A stretch of DNA of 64,000 nucleotides from assembly GCA_949299185.1 (NCBI GenBank), contig CASFZR010000004.1:1-64000 (forward strand). The letters run 5' to 3'. The notes under the pieces were generated by a model. The model was not told the DNA's origin and made no database searches. It worked only from the letters and a program-made list of their open reading frames with translations. Position 1 is the first letter of the stretch, and the number at the start of each line of letters is the position of its first letter. Below, in pieces: positions 24,488 through 32,506 of this stretch. This DNA comes from an uncultured Spirochaetales bacterium (lineage in GTDB: Bacteria > Spirochaetota > Spirochaetia > Sphaerochaetales > Sphaerochaetaceae). The position numbers and the translations under genes were made by a program.

Positions 24488-26263
24488 ATGTCTGAGAAAG
24501 CGAGGCAGATGGCCAGGGAGATGCCCGATAACCCAGGTGTCTATCTGATGAAGAACAGCGAGGGTACGGTGATATACGTCGGCAAGGCGAAGAACCTCAA
24601 GCGCCGTGTCACCTCATATTTCCTACCGGGCAGGAACGTGAAGACCGCCGCCCTGGTAGAGAAGATAGATACCATCGACTTCGTGATCACAGGCAATGAG
24701 TATGAGGCCCTGATCCTTGAGAACAACCTGATAAAGAAATACAACCCCCATTACAACATCCTCCTCAAGGATGGCAAGAGCTATCCTGTGATAAGGATCA
24801 CCAAGGAGGATTTCCCTAGGGTGTTCAAGACACGCCGCGTCATCCGCGATGGCTCACTCTATTTTGGTCCGTATCCCGATGGATCGAGGCTGGAGGAGTA
24901 TCTGAGGATGGTCGATGACAACTATCCCATCAGGCGCTGCCAGGGGCCATTGAAGCCACGTAAGACGCCCTGCCTCTACCATCATATCCATAAGTGTTCC
25001 GCTCCATGCATCGGCGCCATAGACAAGAAGGAGTATCATAGGTACATCAAGGAGATCGAGGATTTCCTCTCCGGTGATGACTCCTCGCTCATCAAGCAGG
25101 TGGAGAAGGAGATGTACCGTGCCTCGAAGGAGCTTGATTTCGAGACAGCCGCCCGTAAGCGTGATCAGCTCAAGGCGCTCACGGTGATGCAGAAGAACCA
25201 GATGGTCCAGGACTTCACCACCGATAGCCGTGATTACATCGCGATAGAGATGCGGAGCTATCTTTCGACGATCTCCATCATGCAGTTCCGTTCCGGACGC
25301 CTGATAGGCAAGGCCCTGTACCGTGCCGAATGCCTCTCGGATGAGACCGAGACGCTCATGTCGTTCCTCGTCCAGTACTACGGTGATGGCGATAACCTCC
25401 CCGGAGAGATATTCGTCTCATGCGAGATCGATACCGAGCTTATCGCGAGATACTTCTCATCAGAGCTTGAGACTCCCATATACATAACCGTTCCCAAGGA
25501 GGGAAAGCACTACAGGATACTCCGCATGGCGGCGGAAAACGCCTCGCGTGACGTTGAGAAGAGGCTCCGTGATGTGGATAATACTGCCTCTCTGGAGAAG
25601 CTGCAGGAGGAGCTGGGGCTTCCGGTGCTTCCCCGGCATATAGAGGGCTTCGATATAGCCCAGCTCTCAGGAAAGTATACCGTCGCGTCTCTGATCGTGT
25701 TCCGTGATGGCAATCCGTCCAATAAGGAATACCGCCACTTCTCGATGAAGTCCCTCGATGGACGCATCGATGACTTCCAATCGATGAGGGAGGCTGTAGG
25801 ACGGCGCTATCAGAGGCTCGTGAACGAAGGATCGGAGCTGCCTGACCTGCTGATGGTCGATGGAGGCAAGGGGCAGGTAAGCGCCGCTCTCGACGCGCTC
25901 TCATCCATCGGCCTAGATTTCCCCGTGGTGGGGCTAGCCAAGGAGCATGAGGAGATCGTGTTCCCCGGTGATAGGCCATCGCTCCTGCTCGATCATAGCG
26001 ATCCGGGGCTGAGGGTGCTTATCGCGCTACGTGATGAGTGCCATCGCTTCGCCACGTCATTCAACCAGAGGATGCGCAGCAAGGAAGCTTCGTTCTCGCT
26101 CTTGGAATCGATCGAAGGCATCGGACCTGAGCGTTCTCGGCGCATCATGCAGGCCTATGGCTCTGTCGAGGCTATACTATCCCTTTCCCCTCAGGAGCTG
26201 GCGAGCGGAGCGAAGATACCGCTTCCGGTTGCCGAGCGGGTGCTTCATAAGCTGAATTTCTAG
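24488..26263 (+). CDS. uvrC: Excinuclease ABC subunit C
   Basis: Makes both incisions in nucleotide excision repair with UvrB. 591 residues. GIY-YIG nuclease domain at 10-95 (NPGVYLMKNSEGTVIYVGKAKNLKRR), UVR coiled-coil that binds UvrB near 200-235 (YRASKELDFETAARKRDQL), RNase H-like second nuclease domain (EGFDIAQLSGKYTVASLIVF; PDLLMVDGGKGQ), and a C-terminal helix-hairpin-helix (LESIEGIGPERSRRIM). No Shine-Dalgarno. It ends tail to tail with holA, stop codons overlapping by four bases. Confidence 0.97.
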   Translation: MSEKARQMAREMPDNPGVYLMKNSEGTVIYVGKAKNLKRRVTSYFLPGRNVKTAALVEKIDTIDFVITGNEYEALILENNLIKKYNPHYNILLKDGKSYPVIRITKEDFPRVFKTRRVIRDGSLYFGPYPDGSRLEEYLRMVDDNYPIRRCQGPLKPRKTPCLYHHIHKCSAPCIGAIDKKEYHRYIKEIEDFLSGDDSSLIKQVEKEMYRASKELDFETAARKRDQLKALTVMQKNQMVQDFTTDSRDYIAIEMRSYLSTISIMQFRSGRLIGKALYRAECLSDETETLMSFLVQYYGDGDNLPGEIFVSCEIDTELIARYFSSELETPIYITVPKEGKHYRILRMAAENASRDVEKRLRDVDNTASLEKLQEELGLPVLPRHIEGFDIAQLSGKYTVASLIVFRDGNPSNKEYRHFSMKSLDGRIDDFQSMREAVGRRYQRLVNEGSELPDLLMVDGGKGQVSAALDALSSIGLDFPVVGLAKEHEEIVFPGDRPSLLLDHSDPGLRVLIALRDECHRFATSFNQRMRSKEASFSLLESIEGIGPERSRRIMQAYGSVEAILSLSPQELASGAKIPLPVAERVLHKLNF

Positions 26264-27327
26264 ATTACTATATCCAGCGGAGATGACAGGAGATCGATGG
26301 TCGGTTCCTTGCCGTTCTCGACTATTATCGTATGGATAAGCGATATCAGGGCTATCATCTGCATCTCCGATGAGGCGCTCTTGATCTCGCTGTCCATGCG
26401 TCCGAGGTATTGTATGATGCTTCTTACGTTCTCCTCGCTGTAGTTCTGCATCGCCTTCGCCATCACGGGAATCTCCTTCTTCCTTATTCCCTTCTCCTTG
26501 AATGAGGACGGGTAGGGGGAAAGGTATTCGGCATCCTTCGCGATCATATCCATCGAGAGGCCTCTTCTCTTCATCTGCAGGCAGGCTTCGAGGAGCCGGA
26601 AGCGTGATACCAGCACGCTAAGGGCTCTGATGGTACCATATGAGTCGCTCTCCGCGATCGTCTTGATGATCAGGATGGCGTGCTCAAGGTCCCGTTCAGC
26701 GATGGCCGCGAATAGCGTGTATCCATCCTCGCCGCGCGTCTTGATCGCATATGCCTCTATGTCATCGATGCTTATCTCCCCTTTCCCCGGGGAAGAGGCA
26801 TGGAAGTAGAGGGCCAGGGATGAGACAAGGTTCTTCATGTCCTGGGTATTGTTCTCCGTGGAGAAGAGGATCTCATCTATCGCGTCGGGACGGATGGAGA
26901 AGCCTTCCTTGCGGAATGCGGAGATGATCCACTCCCTCTTCTTGTTCTCGAACATCTCCCAGAACATCCTTACGTTTTCCTTGCCGATGCCATCCAGCAC
27001 GGCCTTGGGTATCTTCGTGCTAGACCTCTCGGAGGAGACGATGACCAGTTCAGCGTCCTCCTGGCCGGAGGAGAGGTAGGAGGTTATCGCGGCAGTGACG
27101 CTGTCCCTGGATCCTGACCTGTTCTCATACTGCCTGATGACGACATAGCGGAATGAGGAGAAGAGGGAACTCTGCGACAGCACCGAGCCTATGGCCTCTC
27201 CATCATCATCTCCGACATAGAAGAGATGGACCTCCGCATCGGGATGGGCCTTGAGTACCCGCGCCTTCTCGGCCTTCAGCCACTCGTTCTTCTCTCCTTC
27301 CTCAGGACCTAGCAGCAGGTAGTTCAT
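26260..27327 (-). CDS. holA: DNA polymerase III, delta subunit
   Basis: Clamp-loader subunit that opens the beta clamp. 355 residues; an N-terminal AAA-like domain without a functional P loop (MNYLLLGPEEGEKNEWLKAE), the middle IISAFRKEGFSIRPDAIDEIL and NNTQDMKNLVSSLALY, and the C-terminal collar domain with ALSVLVSRFRLLE match HolA. Divergent sequence, as is usual in spirochaetes. AAGGAGG supports ATG 27327. Overlaps the 3' end of the LexA-like gene by 26 bases, so both belong to the hprK-ptsH-lexA-like-holA operon. Confidence 0.85.
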   Translation of the reverse strand: MNYLLLGPEEGEKNEWLKAEKARVLKAHPDAEVHLFYVGDDDGEAIGSVLSQSSLFSSFRYVVIRQYENRSGSRDSVTAAITSYLSSGQEDAELVIVSSERSSTKIPKAVLDGIGKENVRMFWEMFENKKREWIISAFRKEGFSIRPDAIDEILFSTENNTQDMKNLVSSLALYFHASSPGKGEISIDDIEAYAIKTRGEDGYTLFAAIAERDLEHAILIIKTIAESDSYGTIRALSVLVSRFRLLEACLQMKRRGLSMDMIAKDAEYLSPYPSSFKEKGIRKKEIPVMAKAMQNYSEENVRSIIQYLGRMDSEIKSASSEMQMIALISLIHTIIVENGKEPTIDLLSSPLDIVI

Positions 27328-27931
27328 AGGACCTCCTTATCGAGATGAGTATGCCATAGACGGTAACGAACATGCTCTTGCGCTCTCCCATTATCTCATT
27401 CTCAGGTATGAGCAGCGTGTAGCTGGGAAGCCGGTGGTAGCGCCTGAGTTCCATCCTCTCGTTGCTTTCTCCTGAATCCGCAAGGACGATGGCTCCATTA
27501 TGCAGCCGGCTGGTGTCCCTTGTCATCAGCGCTATATCCCCGGGAAGGATGCCTCCGTCCTTCATCGATTCCGAGGTGACACGGAAGGCGAAGGAGGAAT
27601 CATCGACCAGGGCCTTCCTCTCATATATCCAGGCTCCTGTCGCAGCCTCGCCTGACAGCTCCTCTGGCAGGGGTTCGGACGGGAAGAGCGGAACTGGCAG
27701 GTTCTCCCTCTCATCCCTCTCGGCAGGAGAGAGCGTGATCGATCGGGCAAGGCTTCCATCGCGGCCGATGGCGCCCTTCCTCACCAGGGCCTCCACCGCG
27801 TAGTGAGCCGCAGGAATGGAAAAGGAGAAGGCCTCTGCTATCTCCGCGAATGATGGGGATATCCCATTCTCATCGATATATCCCCTGATGAAGGAGAGGA
27901 TCTCCTTCTGCCGTGCGCTCAGCTCTTTCAC
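27302..27931 (-). CDS. LexA-like protein lacking the catalytic lysine
   Basis: 209 residues with the two LexA domains: winged helix (LSARQKEILSFIRGYIDENGISPSFAEIAEAF, residues 4-36) and S24 peptidase-like domain. Catalytic serine S122 is kept (TSESMKDGGILPGD), but the position of the general-base lysine, 13 residues before PEN in E. coli LexA, holds R163 (MELRRYHR). The self-cleavage dipeptide Ala-Gly aligns with T98-G99 (EAATGAW). Self-cleavage is therefore doubtful, and SOS control by this protein is uncertain. It starts with GTG 27931, which overlaps the ptsH stop (GTGA). Confidence 0.8.
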   Translation of the reverse strand: MKELSARQKEILSFIRGYIDENGISPSFAEIAEAFSFSIPAAHYAVEALVRKGAIGRDGSLARSITLSPAERDERENLPVPLFPSEPLPEELSGEAATGAWIYERKALVDDSSFAFRVTSESMKDGGILPGDIALMTRDTSRLHNGAIVLADSGESNERMELRRYHRLPSYTLLIPENEIMGERKSMFVTVYGILISIRRSYELPAARS

Positions 27932-28194
27932 TTTTCCTCGAAACGCGAGGCGAAGAGTTCCTCCATGCCCTTCATCGCCTCATCCTCATCAGGACCGTCG
28001 CATATGCACAGTATGCTCGTCTTATAGGTCGCGCCAAGCGTTATTATCCCCATGATCGACTTCGCGTTGATCTTCATCGAATCCCGCTCGAAGGAGATAT
28101 CGGAGGCATAGCCAGATGCCTTCATCGCGATCTGCGCCGCCGGACGCGCGTGTATTCCGGCCCTGTTCAGGACAATCAGTTCCTTACTTGTCAA
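27928..28194 (-). CDS. ptsH: Phosphocarrier protein HPr
   Basis: 88 residues. Both regulatory sites are present: H15 in NRAGIHARPAA (phosphorylated by enzyme I) and S46 in INAKSIMGIITLG (target of HPr kinase). Starts with TTG 28194 inside the 3' end of hprK. Only hprK is near; no enzyme I or EII gene is in the window, so here HPr could act mainly in regulation. Confidence 0.95.
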   Translation of the reverse strand: MTSKELIVLNRAGIHARPAAQIAMKASGYASDISFERDSMKINAKSIMGIITLGATYKTSILCICDGPDEDEAMKGMEELFASRFEEK

Positions 28195-29182
28195 TTCCGG
28201 ACTCCTCTATATCATCGCTGGAGAAGTACATCCTCCTCGCAGTCTCGCTCTCAAGCCACTTCAGCACGCTCTGGTCGAACTCGCGCGTCGAGTAGTATCC
28301 GAGCGTCTTCATCCTCTCGTTCCTCGCCGCGGTCTCGATGAGGATGGGGACATTGCGTCCGGGACGTACCGGAAGCACGATCTTCGGTATGGATACCCCA
28401 AGATATGTCGCCGTGAGGCTGTCACCGATCCTGTCATACTGCTTTGAGCTGTCCCAGGTCTCAAGCTCCACGGAAAGCTGCACCTGCTTCTTCTCCCTGA
28501 TGGCTCCGACTCCGAAGAGGTTGGTGATGTTTATTATCCCTAGTCCCCTTATCTCCATATGATGGGCCAGCATCGGGTTCTCTCCAGATCCTATGAGATA
28601 GCTGTCGGCCACGCTCTTGAGCTTGACCGTGTCATCGCTGATTATCCTGTGGCCCCTCTCGATAAGCTCAAGCGCCGTCTCGCTCTTTCCGACTCCGCTG
28701 TCTCCCGTGATCAGCACGCCGATGCCGTAGACCTCGACAAGCACGCCGTGTATCGTCATCGATGGAGCGAATACCTCATCGAGCATGGAGTAGAGCCTGC
28801 GGGAGAAGGCGGAGGATTCCAGATCCGTCGTCAGGATTGCCGTGGCGTTCTTCTCAGCGATCTCGATGAAGTGGTCGGATGGCCTGTAGCCGCCTACGAA
28901 TATCACGCAGGGGGGATGGAAGCTGAACAGCCTTTCGATGTTGGCGTAGTCGTTCTTCTTCTCGAGAAGCTCTATGTAGGACTGCTCATTGCGTCCGATG
29001 AGCTGCAGCGAGTGGCCGGAGAAATCGACGAAGTAGCCCGTGAGCGCCAGCCCCGGCCGCGATATCTTGGAATTCTGTATCGTTCTGGACAGCCCAGATC
29101 GTCCGGCTATGCATTTAAGCTGTAGGTGGTTATGTTCCTTAAGATCGAGATCAAGCAGGTCCAGGACGGTGAATTCGCTCAT
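28184..29182 (-). CDS. hprK: HPr kinase/phosphorylase
   Basis: Phosphorylates and dephosphorylates HPr at Ser46 in response to metabolic state. 332 residues: N-terminal domain (1-130), catalytic domain with GDSGVGKS at 160-167, the HGVLVEVYG segment with the conserved His, and the C-terminal signature MEIRGLGIINITNLFGVGAIR. First gene of the operon with ptsH, the LexA-like gene and holA. TGC-TATACT lies six bases before ATG 29182 and no Shine-Dalgarno is seen. Divergent from the PrpR-type regulator. Confidence 0.96.
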   Translation of the reverse strand: MSEFTVLDLLDLDLKEHNHLQLKCIAGRSGLSRTIQNSKISRPGLALTGYFVDFSGHSLQLIGRNEQSYIELLEKKNDYANIERLFSFHPPCVIFVGGYRPSDHFIEIAEKNATAILTTDLESSAFSRRLYSMLDEVFAPSMTIHGVLVEVYGIGVLITGDSGVGKSETALELIERGHRIISDDTVKLKSVADSYLIGSGENPMLAHHMEIRGLGIINITNLFGVGAIREKKQVQLSVELETWDSSKQYDRIGDSLTATYLGVSIPKIVLPVRPGRNVPILIETAARNERMKTLGYYSTREFDQSVLKWLESETARRMYFSSDDIEESGIDK

Positions 29183-29188
29183 GCTGTG

Positions 29189-29197
29189 AGTATAGCA
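29189..29197 (-). promoter_or_regulatory. hprK promoter, extended -10, leaderless geometry
   Basis: Minus strand TGC-TATACT, hexamer 29194-29189, six bases to ATG 29182. Confidence 0.6.
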
Positions 29198-29279
29198 CAG
29201 GAGAAATGGCGATGGACAATAGGGCCTCTGTGCGATTTTCCGTGCAGAAGCATGGCCTTAGATGGTAGACTTCACTGTG

Positions 29280-31151
29280 ATGATCCGTGTTCTCGTGATA
29301 ATACCATATAAGGAGCTGGAGGAGGGATTCCTCAAGGCAATAGACGCCTGCGAGTGCGATGGGGTGGAGTTCACTCTCGCGCATTTCTATGGAACCAATC
29401 CGGGGGATATCGACCCGGCAAGCAAGTATGACATCGTGGTCGCGCGCGGCATGACCTACTATGCGATGAGGATGCGTTATCCTTCGCTGCATATCATCGC
29501 CCTCGATACCAGCGCCAATGGCCTGATGGAGGCGCTTGACCGCGTGCTTTCCGAGTATGGACGTGACGTGCGCGTGGGCTGTATCGTGCCTGAGGCGACG
29601 ATCGCCGATGAGGACGTGATCCGGCGTCTCTCGGGATTCGAAGTCTCGATTCGCGAGGCTAGGAACGAGAAGGCCATGAGCGCGATCGCCGATGAGCTTA
29701 TAGCCGATGGGTATGACGTGCTTGTGGGTGGAGGCTATCTCAGGGCCTTCTGCGAGATGCGCGGCATACGGTTCTCCGGGATAGGGCTTGAGGATTCCGC
29801 GATCCTTCGCGCGGTGAAGGAGGCGATAGCCGCCGCCCGCATCATGGAGAGCGAGAGGCTGAGAGCAGGGTTCTATCGTACGATCATGGAGGAGCTTCCG
29901 TTCTCCATCCTTGCCGTGGACAGGAACATGGTGGTGCTATCCTCCAATGCCGCGGCGGATTCGTTCTTCTCCCGTCCGCTCCTGGGAACATCTGTCTCCT
30001 CGCTCTTCCCTGAAGGCCTCATCGAGGAGACGATAGAGAAGGATGTGGAGATGGAATCGGTACAGCGCCTGATGGATCAGGATGTGATAATCTCCCAGCG
30101 CCCCATCTCCTCGATAATCGGCGGGGCGGCGATCATATCGATACAGACGATCACACATTTCTCGGCAGTGGGAAAGGGAAGAAGGAGCGGAGAGGGCGGT
30201 CTTATCGCTCGCTATACATTCTCTGATATCCTCACCGAGGATATGGGCATGCGCATGCTGATAGCCAAGGCCATCAGGTACGCCCAGTCCGACTGCAACG
30301 TGCTTATCACCGGCGAGACGGGAACCGGAAAGGAGCTGATGATCCAGTCCATGCATAACGCCAGCCGGCGCAAGGATGGCCCGTTCGTTGCCATAAACTG
30401 CGCCTCCCTCTCCCCTGATCTCCTTGAATCAGAGCTTTTCGGATATGTCGAAGGCGCGTTCACCGGAGCGGTGAAGGGCGGAAAGGCGGGACTCTTCGAG
30501 CTTGCCCACGGCGGCACGATCTTCCTCGATGAGATAGGGGAGCTTCCTGTCGCCCTTCAGGCGAAGCTCCTGAGGGTGCTTCAGGAAGAGGAGGTGAGGC
30601 GTGTCGGCGGCAGCGATGTCATCCCTGTCGATGTGCGTGTCATGTGCGCCACCAATCAGGATATACCGGCGCTGGTTGATAAGGGGATGTTCCGAAGCGA
30701 CCTGTACTACAGGATCAATCTCCTTACCATCAATATGCCGCCGCTTCGTAAGCGTCCCGGGGATATATCAAAGCTATTCCGCTGCTTCATCGAGCAGTTC
30801 GCCTCTGAGATGAGCCTTTCCGTGCCGACGATAGGGGATGACGCTCTTTCGCTTCTGCGCTCATACGCCTGGCCTGGCAATGTCAGGGAGCTGAGGAATG
30901 TCGCGCAGCGTATCCTGATCCTCAATGGCTCCAGGCATATCGACGCGGACGCGGTAATGGCCGTCGATATCCCAGGGCAGAAGGAGCGTCCTGCGGAGAT
31001 GGCCACGGATAGCAAGCGGAAGCTGAGGAACATCGACACGCGTGCCCTTTATGAGGAGTTCGTCCAGTCTGGCAGCACCCTCGCCGAGTTCGCCGCGATG
31101 GTCGGGATATCGAGGACGACCCTCTGGCGTAGATTCAGGGACCTTTCCTGA
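29280..31151 (+). CDS. PrpR-type sigma-54-dependent transcriptional activator
   Basis: About 623 residues. An N-terminal PrpR_N sensory domain (about 1-185: RVLVIIPYKELEEGF; VGGGYLRAFCEMRGI), a PAS-like region near 205-300, a sigma-54 AAA+ domain with Walker A GETGTGKE (345-352), the GAFTGA sigma-54 contact loop (392-397) and Walker B GGTIFLDEIGE, and a C-terminal Fis-type helix-turn-helix (STLAEFAAMVGISRTTLWRRF). PrpR_N domains sense small organic acids in propionate and related systems. Start uncertain: ATG 29280 begins at the family motif; ATG 29262 is also in frame and neither has a ribosome site. It sits just upstream of an operon with a -24/-12 promoter, its probable target. Confidence 0.9.
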   Translation: MIRVLVIIPYKELEEGFLKAIDACECDGVEFTLAHFYGTNPGDIDPASKYDIVVARGMTYYAMRMRYPSLHIIALDTSANGLMEALDRVLSEYGRDVRVGCIVPEATIADEDVIRRLSGFEVSIREARNEKAMSAIADELIADGYDVLVGGGYLRAFCEMRGIRFSGIGLEDSAILRAVKEAIAAARIMESERLRAGFYRTIMEELPFSILAVDRNMVVLSSNAAADSFFSRPLLGTSVSSLFPEGLIEETIEKDVEMESVQRLMDQDVIISQRPISSIIGGAAIISIQTITHFSAVGKGRRSGEGGLIARYTFSDILTEDMGMRMLIAKAIRYAQSDCNVLITGETGTGKELMIQSMHNASRRKDGPFVAINCASLSPDLLESELFGYVEGAFTGAVKGGKAGLFELAHGGTIFLDEIGELPVALQAKLLRVLQEEEVRRVGGSDVIPVDVRVMCATNQDIPALVDKGMFRSDLYYRINLLTINMPPLRKRPGDISKLFRCFIEQFASEMSLSVPTIGDDALSLLRSYAWPGNVRELRNVAQRILILNGSRHIDADAVMAVDIPGQKERPAEMATDSKRKLRNIDTRALYEEFVQSGSTLAEFAAMVGISRTTLWRRFRDLS

Positions 31152-31155
31152 TGAG

Positions 31156-31205
31156 TGCAACATTTATGAAACATGTTTCACGATTTTGAAACATTGTGAA
31201 ACATG
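31156..31205 (+). promoter_or_regulatory. Upstream activating sites for the TRAP operon
   Basis: Perfect palindrome TGAAACATGTTTCA (31167-31180) plus direct half-sites TGAAACAT at 31187 and 31197 and TGCAACAT at 31156. The half-sites at 31167, 31187 and 31197 are 20 and 10 bases apart, i.e. on one face of the helix. They lie about 110-160 bases upstream of the -24 element, the usual range for a sigma-54 activator. Confidence 0.6.
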
Positions 31206-31314
31206 AACGTTGTGATTACTTTTGGTATGCGCAATTTAATATCGATTGGGCAACTTCTCTTTCACTCATGATTTGAATGACCTGAAATCAGGGGAATAAG
31301 GAGTTTTCGTGTAT

Positions 31315-31331
31315 TTGGCATGGAACCTGCA
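31315..31331 (+). promoter_or_regulatory. Sigma-54 (-24/-12) promoter of the TRAP operon
   Basis: TTGGCATGGAACCTGCA. GG (31317-31318) and GC (31329-31330) are exactly 10 bases apart, and only two positions differ from the consensus YTGGCACGRNNNTTGCW. The start site should be near 31342, with a 60-base leader before ATG 31402. Confidence 0.75.
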
Positions 31332-31401
31332 CGAAGTAGGCAGCAGGCTGGAAGGTGCAGGCAGATGCCGATACCCAGCCAAGAAAAAAAGGAGGGATAC
31401 C

Positions 31402-32409
31402 ATGAAAAGGTATATCGCTATTGTTCTCGTAGTATTGATGGCTCTCTCATCCGTATTCGCCGGTGGAGCCGGTGAGAGCAAGGCTCGCTCTAGCATCCTT
31501 AATGTCGGAACAGGTTCCGTTGGCGGAACCGATAACGTCGTCGTCGAGGCTATTTCCTCTGTCGTCAATTCGAATACCGATGTCCGCACTTCCACTGTCA
31601 CGACAGCCGGCGGCGCAGAGATCCTGTATCTCCTTGAGTCCGGTGATATCCAGGCTGGATTCGCAGGTACGGTCGACCTGATCGACGCCATCAACGGACA
31701 GAACCTCTTCGAGGGCCATCCGATCGCTCCAGAGCATATGCTTCAGTGCTTCGGATTCGTTATCTGGGATCTTCCGATGGTCGTCATCGCTGACTCTGAT
31801 ATCGAGTCCTATGAGGATCTTGCCGGTAAGCGTGTCGGACTTTCCCCTGTCGGATCCTCCACTGCTTCCGTCCTTAACCTCGTCTTCGATGCCTATGGCA
31901 TAAGCGACAGCATCAGGCTCGACAACTTCACCTGGAACGAGGGCTATACCGCTCTTAAGGATGGCCGTCTCGATACCTTCGTAGGCTCATGGTCCAACGG
32001 TTCTCCTATCAGCGGCCTCATCGAGCTTAAGGCTACCGATGGCATCCGCCTCCTTTCCCTCGATCCTGAGATCGTCGACAAGATCACCGAGATGAACGCT
32101 GGTGTCGGCGGTGGCTACCTCACCCATGCTGAGGAGGAGTCCATCCCAGAGGGCACTGAGATCCTCTGCCCGACCAACTCCGGTCTTATCGTCGCTGACG
32201 CCTCTGTCCCAGAGGAGACGATGTACCAGTACACCAAGGCCGTTCTCGAGCATCTCGATACCCTCAAGAACACCTCTGTCTACTTCAACGGCTTCGAGGA
32301 TGTATGCACGAACGTCTGCATAGAGTCCGTACCGTTCCATCCGGGCGCAGCAAGGGCGCTTAAGGAAGCCGGTTACTGGAAGGATACGTTCACCGTATAC
32401 GGCGAGTGA
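31402..32409 (+). CDS. TAXI-family TRAP transporter substrate receptor
   Basis: 335-residue periplasmic receptor. Signal peptide at 1-20 (YIAIVLVVLMALSSVFAGG) without lipobox cysteine. The mature part has the TAXI features NVGTGSVGGTDNVVVEAISSVVN, GDIQAGFAGTVDLIDAING, and SYEDLAGKRVGLSPVGSSTASV. Binds an organic acid or amino acid for sodium-driven uptake; the ligand cannot be read from sequence. AAAGGAGG eight bases before ATG 31402. Its codon use is the most regular in the region, suggesting high expression. First gene of the sigma-54 operon. Confidence 0.93.
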   Translation: MKRYIAIVLVVLMALSSVFAGGAGESKARSSILNVGTGSVGGTDNVVVEAISSVVNSNTDVRTSTVTTAGGAEILYLLESGDIQAGFAGTVDLIDAINGQNLFEGHPIAPEHMLQCFGFVIWDLPMVVIADSDIESYEDLAGKRVGLSPVGSSTASVLNLVFDAYGISDSIRLDNFTWNEGYTALKDGRLDTFVGSWSNGSPISGLIELKATDGIRLLSLDPEIVDKITEMNAGVGGGYLTHAEEESIPEGTEILCPTNSGLIVADASVPEETMYQYTKAVLEHLDTLKNTSVYFNGFEDVCTNVCIESVPFHPGAARALKEAGYWKDTFTVYGE

Positions 32410-32436
32410 TCTGATTCACTGATACTCCATAACATG

Positions 32437-32472
32437 CATACCGCCGCAGGACCATCCACCTGCGGAGGTATG
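32437..32472 (+). other. Intercistronic hairpin between receptor and permease genes
   Basis: CATACC-g-CCGCAGG, eight-base loop, CCTGCGG-a-GGTATG: 13 pairs with one mismatch and no T tract. Such structures protect the upstream message and lower expression of downstream genes, as expected for an abundant receptor followed by a scarce permease. Role inferred. Confidence 0.6.
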
Positions 32473-32506
32473 TCATATCGAAATTTCCTATAACAGGAGG
32501 AATAAT

